Source: Ianthella basta (taxonomy: Eukaryota; Porifera; Demospongiae; Verongiida; Ianthellidae). Taken from it: a stretch of DNA of 64,000 nt. Where the stretch lies: positions 2,474,982-2,538,981 of the forward strand of contig OZ025873.1 in NCBI GenBank assembly GCA_964019415.1, written 5' to 3'. The notes under the pieces were generated by a model. It had not been told where the DNA came from, did not search any database, and worked only from the letters and a program-made list of their open reading frames with translations. Both the position numbers and the translations under genes were made by a program. Position 1 is the stretch's first letter. Each line of letters starts with the position of its first letter. Shown here piece after piece: positions 12,947-25,130 of the stretch.

Positions 12947-15386
12947 ATGTTGTTCTTTACCAGTTCTGGCTCAATTCTTATTATTATTACGCTCGCCCTT
13001 GTGAGTTTGTTCTCCCCCGGGGCAGGCGACGACGATTGCAACCCGTCCGCCAACGTCCAGTGCAGTGAAGTCTCCAATGAGCCTGACGGAAGCTGTCGCT
13101 ACAGTGGGCTATATATACCGTGCACCTACTACACACTGTTATTAGTTGCGCGAGTAACTTATATGCAGTCGTCTGATTCTCCACACCAGCAGACATTCAT
13201 TCGTGCGTGGATGATACTGCGTTATCTCGTTTTCTGTCCTCCCGCACGTGCATAGGGAACTGTAGCGACCCAGTACGGAATCTTACTGTCTCCTTCCGTG
13301 CCTGTGAAGTCCCTGGGCCAGCGGAGAGCGCTGGTGCAGTAAGCATCTACGCGTATACGAATGTTACGTGCACCTGTAAAGATGGAGATATTACCATTCA
13401 AGTACTCCTGCCTAACGATGTCACTGTGGACTATCGTTACCTCAATGAAACGCCCCATGCGGGGCTGCTGAACGCCAGCCGATGTGACGATAGCGAAAGC
13501 ACAGGCAGCCAAACCCGCTCCTACTGCATCAAGTTTACTAATTTAACAATGGCAGGACGTAAATGGAAGTGAACTGGTGGCGGAGGTAACCAATGCCTTT
13601 GAGGTGACTTCCAGTAGGACATGTACCATCATCATTGTCGTTCAAGGTAAGGATCCTGCAAGTGCCTTGATCGTCATTTATTTGATCAATAATTGTGTAT
13701 GTGTGTGTCTTTGGCCTGCAGCTCCTCTGACCCCTCCATTGACCACACCCAACCCCACTGATCGTAAGTTGGCAGCTAGACATGCAAAACATGTACTATA
13801 GCCTTATGTGCATGCATCAACCAGCTAGGAGACTTTAAAGTGAATCAACACTACTTGTTGTAGAATTGTTTAGCATTTAATATGAGTTGAGTTTTATGCA
13901 TTGTTGGCTACATTTGGAGTCAGAGTGTAGCCAAGCAGTCTTACAAGTCCCGTCTCGCAACTCTACTAAAACACATTAACTCTGCAGTCCATAGCTCGTC
14001 AGTCACGCTTGACTTTGCAGCTCCAGGGTTTGAAATTTGGTTATAATTATGCACCCATTCACCTCCCACTGGGTTAGATGGGCTGGGAACGCTAGGCCTC
14101 CAGATATAGTAGCCCGAGACTGTTCGCAAACTTATATAGATGAAATATGGTATGTCTGAGCAGAACACCAACTTCAAACATGGGTAACTGGGACAGGGAA
14201 CTTTCCGAGCAGTAAGCATAGCATTAAGGCCATTAAGACGTTTTGGCTGCATAGGCCTTTGTCAGCTGAAACTGATTGAATACATGCAGGTGAGAGTTTG
14301 TCATGTGATTTAGGTATAATGTCAGTTATAGTAATGGTGTGCAGTGACGTCATGTGAAGCCAGAAGTGCATGACATAGGTCAGGATGAGGGTAAGACAGG
14401 TGAATTCAGGTAGCTAGTGTCCAGCCGTGCATTCCACACATCTTCCCAGTCTGGAGCCCACTGCTGGGTGCTAGCTACTTGAACTCCTGTCTTGACCCAA
14501 ATCTGTGAACTATGCTAAGATTTTACTGATTTTTCCCCTCATCTGAACCTATATTGCAGCCATTTTTGCTCCACATGATGTCACTTTGCAGCATCACTAT
14601 GACATTATCCCTTGACCATGCACTTGTATGTAATCAACATCTTCTCACCTGTATTCTGTCAGTTTCAGCTGGCCAAGGTCCAGCCACCGGATGTGATATC
14701 ATTGCAATAATTACCTCCGTGCAATTTTAGAGCGATGTATAACTGAGCTCTAGCGTGTGGTGTAATCTCACACACCAGACGTTCCATGTTCCTACAGTTT
14801 GGGGGTGAAAGGAACATCTAGTGACTTTCACCAGGTACTCATGGAACTTTGGAAAGCATTGACTAAGAAACATGATAGCACTTACAACGGAAGTGGCTTG
14901 CATTGTATGTGTTTTGCCAAGCAGAGGTCCACAGGCGTGTCTTACGAAGTCGGCTTTGTCAGAAAGGACGTTAGTTGTGTTTGCTCTGTCACTGGGCACT
15001 GCAGAGTCAGTTCAAGCTTGCTATACTTCCTGTTGCAAAATAAGATGATCAATCAATCAATCAAAGAAACACGTCTTTGAGTATGTGTGCATGTGTATAT
15101 GTTAACTTGCCACATTCCATGCTGAGCTACATCTTAATTATACTGTAATAGATGGATTAACATTGTAAAGCAACATTTAAACCAGTTGCTCAATCTGCAT
15201 TAATTGGCTGAAGGGGGCGTGGCACTAGACTTAATCAGCATGCTCACATATTTTGCACTCTCCAAACACACATTCCTCTGTACATTCACTGCAGGCTCTT
15301 CAGCCATCATGGCTTCTGACTGGACTTTGGCTGTGTTGTTGCCTATGCTTGGCTACATAATAGTTAGACTGCAAGAAGAAGGATGA
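12947..15386 (+). pseudogene. C1: probable GPI-type surface protein gene, frameshifted
   Basis: Exons 12947-13103 (signal peptide with SILIIITLALVSLF, then NVQCSEVS), 13256-13646 (main domain, CSDPVRNLTVSFRAC, YTNVTCTC, SRCDDS, YCIKF), 13722-13763 (stalk, PLTPPLTTPNPTD) and 15295-15386 (C-terminal hydrophobic exon, WTLAVLLPMLGYIIVRL then QEEG and stop). Exon 2 is 391 nt, against 396 and 408 in C2 and C3, and the frame is lost at about 13556: translation ends at a TGA at 13570-13572 after MAGRKWK, while the homologous continuation (ELVAEVTN) is in another frame. The product would be a truncated secreted protein. GTG at 12938 lies in frame upstream, but ATG at 12947 is preferred. A sequencing error cannot be excluded. 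Confidence 0.65.
13764..15294 (+). other. Last intron of C1 with a repeat shared by C2 and C3 introns
   Basis: The intron holds a segment (about 13940-14370) that recurs in the same intron of C2 (about 28700-28900) and C3 (about 46000-46320). It is recognisable by the words aacttcaaacatggg, cattaagac and ttcatcagcc/tttgtcagct. No gene is seen in it. Confidence 0.5.
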
Positions 15387-16319
15387 CTGTTATTTTGTGC
15401 ATGACGACACCATTGCAATGCATGATATAATTCTCCCTCTATATACATTATTCATCAAAGACCTCATCTCTGTGTTCAGTTCATAGTGTGTGTTGTACAG
15501 GAGGTGTTTACACTGTAGCTATGGGTGTTGTAGCCATGCATGCTCTTGTAGTAGCTACTTGCAGTCATGTACACACGTCACACCAGCTGTTTGTGCAGGT
15601 GAAGTGGATAAGTATATTGAAAATGAAAAGGTCAAGTTTTATGCGGTTTCATGTGTACAAATAAGGCATGCATCTTCCCAGCGATTAGATTCACTTCAAG
15701 AAGTTATATTACCTAGCCTCCTACCCAGTCCCAATTCCATTTCAACTCAGTCTGAAGATTAAGGTAGGAATGGAAATAGGGACTTGACACAGTACATATA
15801 ATTGAGCCAATTATTTATCATTTGATGTGATATGGATTGCATGATTGGATACTTCTGGATATGGCTGGGTATGCATCTAGGTATACTGAGGTATACTGAG
15901 GTATACTGATATCTTATTTCATGGCTGCTTTGGAAACTACTCTAACTAGCTGATCACGGGGAATGGACAAGGTTGTAGTCTTCATCATGTTGATAAGGAC
16001 CATATGGGATTGGGGCCTAAACATTTCAAATGACTCCTACATCTGCCCAGTTCCTGAGATCAATTTGAGTATAGTGTCATGACCCATGCATACAATGAGG
16101 CAATTCAATTCCATCATAATTAGATACTCGCCCCTAAGTATCTGCGGTTCTATATACACGAGATACATGCCATACAATTTGCAACCATGCACAAAATGTG
16201 TATTGTTTCAATAATTACATTATGTTACTGTAATACAAAGTGCAACCACATATACAACTATTTTTCAAATTCGCATGATCAAGAGAAGGTTGTGCGGCAT
16301 GCAGCTGGTTGTTACAAAT
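15387..16319. other. C1-A2 intergenic region (convergent genes)
   Basis: No gene recognised. It includes the block shared with the left window edge and with 31020-31330 and 47510-47850, plus a small tandem of gaggtatact at 15880-15910. Confidence 0.55.
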
Positions 16320-19300
16320 TCATATGTACTCATGATCACTTGTTGAGTCCATGGTGTTGTACACATTGGGGTGGCTGTAGCTAGCCATGGGAGCAGGCCT
16401 GGGCCTGGTCAGACTGTGGTGGACCTGGCTGTACACATGTGCAACATAGGCAGGGTTCTCCATCATTGGGACTTCTTCAGCACCATTCACATAATGACTC
16501 TCAGTTGGAGAAACAGGTTCAAAACGGTTCCACCTTTCAGTGGTGGCATAGGTTGGATTCTGCGTCATTCTGATGTCATCAGCAGGATTTCCATTCTGAG
16601 CCTCAGTTGGAGAACCACCAGACTGGAAGTGGGACCTAAATTCAGAAGTGGTTATTGTGTATGTTGGATTGGTGACAACACTTGAAGGCAAAGGCTGCCT
16701 GTGTATATCTGGCTGCCATTGCTCATGACCACCTGCACAATAATGAGTATAGTATAATTTTATAGTACCAGTTTATTATGCAATAGTATAGGCACATGCA
16801 GGCCTGTACACAAGAGTTGTGCCAATTAGCTACATTGCATGATGCCTGTTAGCCGTACAACTTACAAAATTGATTATAACAACGCTGAGTTATGTGTATT
16901 ATGTGCAGCTGTGTGTACACAGAAGTGGAACTCAAACCTGTCCCAATCAATACACAGACACACATGAATAAACTCATGTGCACGTACACACATTCCACAG
17001 AACCCTGTGTGACACACACCCCCCCCCCCACACACACAGCTACACTACATCACCATCCTATTTTTAGTTGTACAAGGATGACACGTAGGTATCTAAAGGT
17101 GACACAGTGGTGCCATTTGACTCAGTCGCAACAGCTATTAACTCACTCAGTGCCTCTTCACTCCCCGATCTGGACTGCCTCCTCTTGTTGCACACTCTAA
17201 GCCCCACACCCAACAACACCACAAAAAGGATGAGGGCACTGAAGATGCACCCTCCTACCACTGATGAAGCCACAGTGATAGGGGAGAATTGCTGTGAAGA
17301 TGCCTCGCTGCCCTCCATCAATGATCCTTCAGAGATAACATCAGTGTTAACACTGCCAACAGCTGCAGCTATTTGAGCATGCATGGGAAGGGAGAGAAAG
17401 TGATGGACTAGCTGTTGAACGGATTCCCCTGTTGTATAGCTAGCTATAAGGCACAAAACTTGCACTGCAAGGCCCGCACACTGTCATTTAAGGGGTTTCT
17501 AGTCACAACTGACATCTGTGGTCTGCACTCGATCACGTGACTAAAGTGTTGGAACGGTATGGATTTGCATGTACTTCACTCATTGACGCCGTCATCACAC
17601 ACACAAGACTGCAATGTCCACACATATGTTACTCACATGATCAAGCATATTGCACAATCGGGACAAGAAACACAAAAATGACTGTATCAAAGTTGATCAG
17701 GACTCACACACTGCAAGACAGCCTGCAAACCTACAGAAGACATGACTGCATAGTTCTTACATTGAAAAGAGACACTGCCAATAGCCAGTACTGTGTCGCC
17801 CTGAAGCATCTCCACAGAACAGTTGCGCACAAATGGGGGGACCATAAAGGCAACCTTCTCCTCAGTTATGGCCACAGTCCTCAGCTTCTGTGACCCCTCT
17901 CCTGATGGATAGCACAGTCGGGTGACTGATATGTTGCTAGGATCCATAGCTGCATTCATCTAGCCATGAAAGCAAATGGTATATCATGATTCTAATATGA
18001 CAAATTGAATATGTCTGCACACCGGCTGGACTGGGTGCTACGGCCCTGTCAATACATCTGCACAGTGATGTGCAATATTTAGATTACTAACAACCTTGTC
18101 AGGGTGATATCCACTGAATAATTACCGGCAAGGCAGGCAGGCACATGTATTCACACGTGTGCAGATACAGTGGACCCAGTTAAATCTGTTCATATGATCA
18201 CATGCACCTGTGCCTACTATGCATAATGGTACCTCTGGAGGTGGTTGCTTTTTGTATAGTTACACATACAGCATATAGGCTACTAATTCCATGCATGCAC
18301 TGTAGAGTGAGGTGATGCAATGCAGAGTGCTGCCTCTATCAAGTGAATAGGTGGGCCCGGGGTTACAGATTGGTGTGAGTGGATCGAGCTAAAAATGTTA
18401 TAAATAATTATGACTGAACTATTTGCATGCAAGCTAACTTAGGAGCCTCACTAGTGAGCAAAGGGAAGCAGCTGATATACGCAAGGGATGTCAGCTGAAT
18501 CGCATTGGGCATGCATATATAGAGCATTTGTGAGTAGAACCAACTTCAGCAGTTAGCCCTGCTGGCTATGTAACTGAATTTGATGTAATAGCACTAAAGG
18601 AAGCACTATGGAGTGCTTAAGTGTGGGTTTGGATTCACACTGAGGAGACTAGCATAGCTACACTACAATGTGGTATCATGCAGGATCAGATAGAAGTCGC
18701 TATGGGAGGAAGGGCATGTGCCATAGGTCTGACCAGGGCCATGTAATGGATGCATGTATTTCTATGTAAGCAGTTCCAAGCTTTTAGTGTAACATGTATG
18801 CCTGCACACTATGACGGACTGTCCGCATTCTCCACAATACATAGACATAATGACAAACTATACAGCTACTTAGCTAGCTCTTTGATCCAGCCATAACATC
18901 ACATTGGTAAGTGGTGATCTATTAAAAATCCACAAAAGTAGCATGCAGCAGCAGCTTGCTTGGCTATACCTTGTTTCTGACCACAACAATTAGATGGGTT
19001 CCTGTGAAGTTGTATATTTTATTTTAGCCCATGCCCACAGCATCAGTATAAATAGGTTACATGACTACAGTCACTAGAAATTCCTTTTCTATTGAACAGA
19101 CCTAAGAAGTCCAGGAATTTGTGCACTACAAATTTCCTGTATGAAAGGGACAAGTACCCTTGTCCTAGTGTGTACCCAGGTCAGACCCTTGACCACACAT
19201 ACAAGTCCCTATGGCTATTGTCTTCTGAACCCCAATGTAAACAGGATGTGTATGGAGGTGTACCCCCATGCCCACCTGCCCCCTCCTTGGACTAAAAATG

Positions 19301-20402
19301 CCAGGCTACTGTGACCCACCTTCCACTGCACATCCACAGACCAAACCCCATTCCCCTCACTCCACTGTGCTGTGATGGACATGTTTACTGCAGAGAGCAA
19401 TGGAATACCCAACAGCAGTGCATGTCACATTAGTACTGCATTAGACTGACACCTGTAGCTAGCTGACTAAATGTAACTGTTCTGTGTGTTGTAAACTCCT
19501 TAACATTCTACCATAACTACACTGATTAGCTCAACACACAGACGACTTTATGCTGAAGACTGACAGTCCAGTGAAGTATGATAATTATTGATTTCACAAT
19601 GTCATATTTCCTCCTTGTATATGCGATCAATCGCTATAGATGATGGTTATGTTATGCGCTGCACACAACTTCGCATTATACTTACGTGGTTGACCCATAC
19701 CATGCTCATCTAAAAGTTCCAATGTTGAAGAAGAACAGTCTGTGGGCAGATATAGATTGTTCAGAGTAATGGTAATGAGCATCAAGTTACTCAGTTAACC
19801 ATGTATTCTGGCCCAGCTCAACTCACCCATGATCACAAGCTCCTCACTGGCAATTGTTCCTTCATCACGGTGCTGAACACAACGGTACCTTGTCCCCACG
19901 TGTTCGGCCACATTCCTAATGGTGACCGTCAGCATTACAGCATTGTTGGGCAGAGGGGCCAGTGACACGTCATAGCTGTCACTGTGATGTAGGTATGACA
20001 CAGTACGTTCTACTGGATGCTCGACAGTAGGGCTCAGAACAGTGACCCTCATTTGAGGGCTGACTTGACTCGCTGTGCACGTGAACACTAAAGGTCCCTG
20101 ACAAGGTTGTGAGGCAGACGTCAAGGCAACTGCAGCGGAGGAAAGGAGGGATGAAATTACTACTGTATACGAATTTGCATACACAGCAAGGACTCCGTGG
20201 AAGCATCGATCTACGTAGAACGCAGACTATAAATCGTCTATTTAGCTAAGTACTGCGTTTAGCTATAGATAGTGCATGGAGAAGTGTTACAGTGCTTGCA
20301 GGGCTGCTCGGGCCCTTGCTGCGGCTCACTGTCGTTATCTGCGCCGGACAGCACCGCCATCGCGCTGAGCAAAAGGCACAAGCATATCGTGTTCACGCGC
20401 AT
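16320..20402 (-). CDS. A2: Ig/FN3-like single-pass receptor with tyrosine-rich tail
   Basis: Best-preserved A copy, about 438 residues. Exons: 20330-20402 (signal peptide MRVNTICLCLLLSAMAVLSG), 19827-20129 (Ig-like), 19701-19739 (hinge mini-exon, CSSSTLELLDEH), 19320-19387 and 17761-17959 (FN3-like halves), 17147-17368 (transmembrane segment, VVGGCIFSALILFVVLLGVG, then KRRQS) and 16320-16732 (tail). Phases are 1-1-1-0-1-1 throughout. The tail carries NPTYTI, NPTYAT, SHYVNG (YxN type, GRB2-like site), ENPAYV, HVYSQV, NVYNTM (YxxM, PI3K-type site) and C-terminal DHEYI. These assignments rest on short motifs only. No kinase or phosphatase domain is present, so signalling would need partners. Confidence 0.8.
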
Positions 20403-20847
20403 CCCTCGTCCTTCTCGCCAGATCCTACCGTCCAACAGAACACCTTAGATAGATGTTATAGCTATTCTGCAGCCATACTTAGAAAGAAGTGGAGTATGTG
20501 ACTATATATTATATAGCTAATAGCGGTACCCTCGGAAAAGCGGTCGAGCTACACTTATATATATATATAGCAAACAATCCAAAAAAAGCTATTCATGCTC
20601 GCACGGGAAGGTCCCATGTGCAACGATACACAACGGGGGCGTTATGTAGAGGAATGTGTAGGGGAACTTAAGACAATTGCAATTAAAGTACAAAATTCTG
20701 ATATATTTTGCCAGCATCTGGGAGTTCGTTATATCAGTGCACCACTGTACAATTTATGGGATGTCAAACCATAGATACATTCTCCCCTATGGTCAAACAG
20801 AAGAAAATTAAAGCACCATCAAGAGTTGAAAGGCTAGCTTGCATGGA

Positions 20848-21685
20848 TCATGTTACATCGTCCTCAAAGGTCTCCCATGTCAACTCTTCTTCAAACGTCT
20901 TCACATTGGACCCCACCAGCTACAAGTTCCGACTACCCTCAGGTGGTTCTTCCCCGGCCGTTGACAGCAAAGTTGTCTGCTGTTGCATCCCTTGCAGTGG
21001 CTCTGCATCTTTGCGATATGCTGCAACATCTTCTCCCTGCTCTTCATCTTCACTGCCTCCTTCGCTACCAACCACTGATGAGGCACTGGAGATGTCATTT
21101 TGTAGATTGCCAACATGCAGTGCCTTCAACTTCGTCCTCATCACTGAAATTGTCACTGCTGCTGTTGTCAAACCTCTCCCATGCAGGATTACAGTGAGCA
21201 GAAGGTGCATGGTTTGCGTGCACCCTCCTTCCCAGCTGCCAGAGAATGGTATTGGGCATCAGAATAATATTAATACTCTGCTCCAGTTTGAACCTGTGAC
21301 ACTAAGGCTGGGGATGGCCGGCACCCCTTCAATCTCTACTTTAGTGTTACCCATCTTAAACCTATGGGGGCGCTCCCTCTGAACGGCTGTCCTCTCTTCT
21401 TGTGTGGCAGGGTACAAGGCAAGGATTACCAAGGATTAGGTTGTCCTCGAGCTCCTCCCTTCTTCATCCCAAATGCAGGGTTACCAAGGATTAGGATGTC
21501 TTCTTCCTCTAGACTGGTTGCAAGGATACTTAGGTCCTCCTTGGTCACTTGGAAAGGGTTGCCCCAATCTTCAACAGCCATGTCTTGCTCCATATCCTCC
21601 CCGCCATCATATAGGGGGGTGCTACAGTAGGTCCCAGACAGTGTGCGATGCTAGCGCTCTACAATGCTTGGCTGCTGTCTCTAAC
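20848..21685 (-). pseudogene. T-tail relic 2
   Basis: Matches the last exon of T (53357-54104) along most of its length, but is broken. A TAG stop replaces a Glu codon after GSRNL (about 20925), ACTGTAG replaces ACTGGAG near 21625, and extra sequence with frame changes lies around 21190-21330. No ectodomain exons accompany it. It separates A2 from B2. Joining it to B2 was rejected because of the stops and the separate B terminal exon. Confidence 0.75.
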
Positions 21686-22184
21686 AATAAGAATACATGA
21701 GCAAGCTACATTACATGGATCGAACTTGAGCATGCATGCATGTCCCTCCATGCATGAGGCTTACGGCCACAGTATCAACATGGTATGCTGAAGAGGAATT
21801 TATAGAGGACTACTCATTGACAATTAATGTATGTTCTTACCTTGGTAATTCTTAACACAAGGGGGGATGCCCCTAACTCCTGTGCATTGCATGGAGACAT
21901 CTCTCAGATGAAACAGCATCGTTAACCCACCGGAGATCGATACATTATGCTGTAAAATGTTGTGGTGACAGTGCATGGGACAATAGTCAGCATGCTATAT
22001 GTACAGGGGGTGCATTCTAACCTTGTAATAATGTAAAATGTAATAATGTGCATGAGTATCCGACAATGGGTTGAAACATGCAGGAGACACAAAATAGTAA
22101 AAATTATAGTGAAAATCGAGACAAAAATGTTAAGGTATAAGCACATGGGGATGAATCCACTGAACACTGAACTGAATGACCGAT
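21686..22184. other. Gap between T relic 2 and B2
   Basis: No gene seen. The sequence is shared with 37690-38117 and in part with 9830-10270, so it belongs to the duplicated cassette. Confidence 0.5.
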
Positions 22185-24834
22185 TTACACGTCCACCACT
22201 CCTTTCTCGCTCTGTTCGTAGGTGGGTGGCGGAGTCACCTTCAAGAATAGGTATGGGGCAACATGAAGGAAGTGACCATACACTGCAAATCCACACACTA
22301 GTAGTTGTTCTACCAACCAGTACCACTGCATGGCTGTCACTAATGCTCGTGGCGGTGCACATTCCCACCTTTTTGATGTCCTCCACTTGGTAGGATTCAT
22401 TCAGTCTTATGTAGTCATTGCCCTCCTCAGTAGAGCGGGGCTTGGTGGGGGCTACTGCACAGGAAGAGTGCCAGAGAGATACACACATGCAGGTAAACTG
22501 CATTGACTACTATAGTGCAGAGCCATCCAGGTAAACAGTGGAGTGAAGGACCATGGAAGATGTGGTATTTGGCAACACAGTGGGTCCCAACACAGAAGCA
22601 TTTGAGTATCCTTAATATCAGGTTTTATGCATGCACACTGTGTCTAAGCATGTCTACCACCCTCACCACTCTTCCTCCTCTTCTGCTGCTTGCAGCACAC
22701 ACAGATCACAACACTGATCAGCAGCACAGTCAGTAGTAGGATAATAGAAGTAATGATTAGCTGCCCAAAGCCAAAAATCCCACAGCTAATCACTTCTTTA
22801 CCTGTAGAGCAACGTCATTGAGAGGCACATTAAAGGAAGAAAACACTCCCTCAACATTCCAGTTTAAGACATTCATCCCACAAGAGATTGGTACAGTTAG
22901 CAACTATTGTCCTTCTGTATGGTCTAGCATTCTACATCTACATTTGCTACACCACCACAAACATGTATCCCATCATGCTTGGAGAGCAGCTTTTGGACAA
23001 CATACATCTACACAGATGTATCACTGACTTTGAACAGAAGTCCTTCCCATAGCAACGGTGACTCCCTCCCTGATTGCCTTTACAGTAGCATTGCAGTTCT
23101 TCAAGTAAGACCTCTTCAGCCTGAAACATGTCTCCCTGGTGGCCACATCCAAATTGTTGCGACTGTCCTCCCAAGTGTGTGTGCTGTTTCCACAACTCAA
23201 AAGTACATTGAATGAATCGATTTCCAATGGACTATCAATCTACAAAGGGGGCGGGGTGGGGGTGGGGTAACAGCTACACATTGTAGCTACTATCTTTAGA
23301 TCTGTTTGCACTCATTTCCCAAAGGGCTTGCTGGGAAAGTTTTCACTGACCCCAACTATGTAGTTGAAATTCATACTATGATGTAATTAGCGTGTTGTAT
23401 TGCAGCAACAACAACTGACAGACTAGGGGAAAGTTTCTGTGATGATCTTGTTGGGGTTCCTCACGCTTCTCTCACACATGGTACAGAGGTTTGCATACAA
23501 TGTTCTAGCCAGGCTGTTTTTGAAGGGTACAGAACCCTTCTTGCTCCCTTAAGAACCCTCCTTGAGACTGTAAACATGGCACTGTACCCTTCTTGAAAGG
23601 CACAGTCACCACTAGTCATGTGGTGTGGGCAATAGTGTTTGCGTGCATACACACTGTGTCACAAGGCTCTCCCTGTATTCAACTAATGCACTTTGCACGC
23701 GAAAGTGGCACCCTCTCCCACACCCAACCATCCACTAGCCACTCCTCACATGACTGTTGGTCAAGTGTACCCTTTTATATTATTTTCTGGGGAGAACACT
23801 GTTTGCATAATGGTTGTCCTGTGCAATGTCATTGGATTTTAGCTCTCAGCACAAGCCACGCCCCAACAGGATGTTGACTCCAGATTCTAGCCATTGGGGT
23901 GTGACTTGTGCCTAACAGTCCACAACCATTATGCAATCCTCTGTAATAACTGTGACTGCAAGGTGTGCTATTGCACAATCATGTGACATGATGCTCCCAC
24001 AAGCCATAGACAGTGTCTCTACACACAAGCTGACTCACGTTCCACTTCACGTTGACCTTCATACCACGCCTGGTCCTCTTCATCAAAGAGCTCACACTCA
24101 TAGGCTCTGTGCGTGTGTGTGTGTGTGTTGGAGCGAGGGAAGGAGGGAACACATTGAAGATAATGTTACCATGCCCAGCCTCTCTTCTCCTCTTCCTCCG
24201 CATATCTACCTAACACAGTCTAAACCAGTTGACTGATTAGCGACACTCACTGGGGACTACCAAGTGGAAGGTGTCACTGACAGCACTCTCGTCACCATCA
24301 AAGTACTGGACACAGGTGTATGAGGTCATGTTGTGATCGGTGACCTCCTTGATGGTCACAGACGCTGAGGTCCCGCTTAAGATACTAACATTGTAGGCGC
24401 CACTGGACACCAAACGGGCAAATGTGTTGGCAACGGGATAGATGTCTGTAGGGCGCTGCACCAAAACACGCATCTGTGGCCCCAGTGTAGTGGTGACGCA
24501 GATCAGTATCATAGGGCCGCATGCTGGTACTTCGGGTGACGGTGAGCGGGAGATGGACACTGCACAAGAGCAAGATAGTGACGACACCAGTTAATATGAA
24601 ATCACACAAAAGACGTCACGTAATCATCTGAGGACGACGTAGTCAAAACTTTGTACGACTACAAACATTTGAGTATATCCCAATGACCCGAATCTGTACC
24701 AGTTCAAGATCTAGTCCGCCCATCCTCCCACTTCTAAAGATATTCTTACCTTTGGTGGCGCTGTCTAGTGCTCCTGCAGGCGACGCAATGAAGAGAACTA
24801 TAACAGTGATCTGGGCGATCCAGACCGTGGCCAT
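22185..24834 (-). CDS. B2: Ig/FN3-like receptor with short YxxL/PPxY tail
   Basis: About 315 residues. Exons: 24750-24834 (signal peptide, MATVWIAQITVIVLFIASPA), 24251-24559 (Ig-like), 24039-24106 and 23029-23239 (FN3-like; KVNVKWN in the first half, NCNATVKAIREG in the second), 22667-22801 (transmembrane, ITSIILLLTVLLISVVICV then CCKQQKRR), 22369-22454 (tail, EEGNDYIRLNESY) and 22185-22238 (VTPPPTYEQSEKG). EEGNDYIRL is an acidic residue cluster followed by one YxxL, similar in form to the hemITAM of some vertebrate C-type lectin receptors; PPTY is a PPxY motif of the kind bound by WW domains of NEDD4-family ligases. Both readings are motif-level inference. A short GT run forms part of the intron ahead of exon 24039-24106. 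Confidence 0.75.
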
Positions 24835-24968
24835 GGCATAGAGTTATTCGCTGTTTACTACAACTTTCTTATTAGACGAGACTGATTCTTTAAAAGAAAG
24901 AAACGGTGCGACAATAACAGGAATTCGGATTCTCCCGGATACCTGCCCACAACAGCATGAGAGTAGAG

Positions 24969-25066
24969 TAGTCTGGCTCGCTAGACCGTCCCGTAAGCGC
25001 CGGTAGGCGTCCCTCCCCTCGTCGCCCCAAGGCGCTTATTGGGACGGTCTAGCGAGCCAGACTAGG
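24969..25066. mobile_element. 98-bp MITE with 8-bp target duplication (hAT-like)
   Basis: Terminal inverted repeats of at least 24 bp (tagtctggctcgctagaccg and its complement) are flanked by the direct repeat gagtagag at 24961-24968 and 25067-25074. Cassette 3 has the empty site. An 8-bp duplication fits the hAT superfamily. It sits in the B2/C2 intergenic gap. Confidence 0.85.
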
Positions 25067-25088
25067 GAGTAGAGCCGCCCCCTTCCGG

Positions 25089-25112
25089 AGGGGGGGGGGG
25101 GGGGGGGGGGGG
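25089..25112. repeat. poly-G run
   Basis: More than 20 consecutive G in the B2/C2 gap; the corresponding site in cassette 3 has a short G run only. Confidence 0.95.
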
Positions 25113-25130
25113 CGAGTGCCCTTGATATTA

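Larger units (their letters stand above)
19795..25080. repeat. Segmental duplication, partner 35770-41100
   Basis: From the Ig exon of A2 through its first exon, the T relic and all of B2, the sequence is nearly identical to 35770-41100, including introns and flanks. Differences are scattered point changes, small indels and separate transposon insertions in the B-C gap. This indicates a recent duplication or ongoing conversion. Confidence 0.85.

Noticed and set aside
20848-22454. T relics as the true C-terminal exons of B
   Set aside because: Relics 2 and 3 contain stops and frame breaks, while B has its own 54-nt terminal exon of equal length in all three copies.
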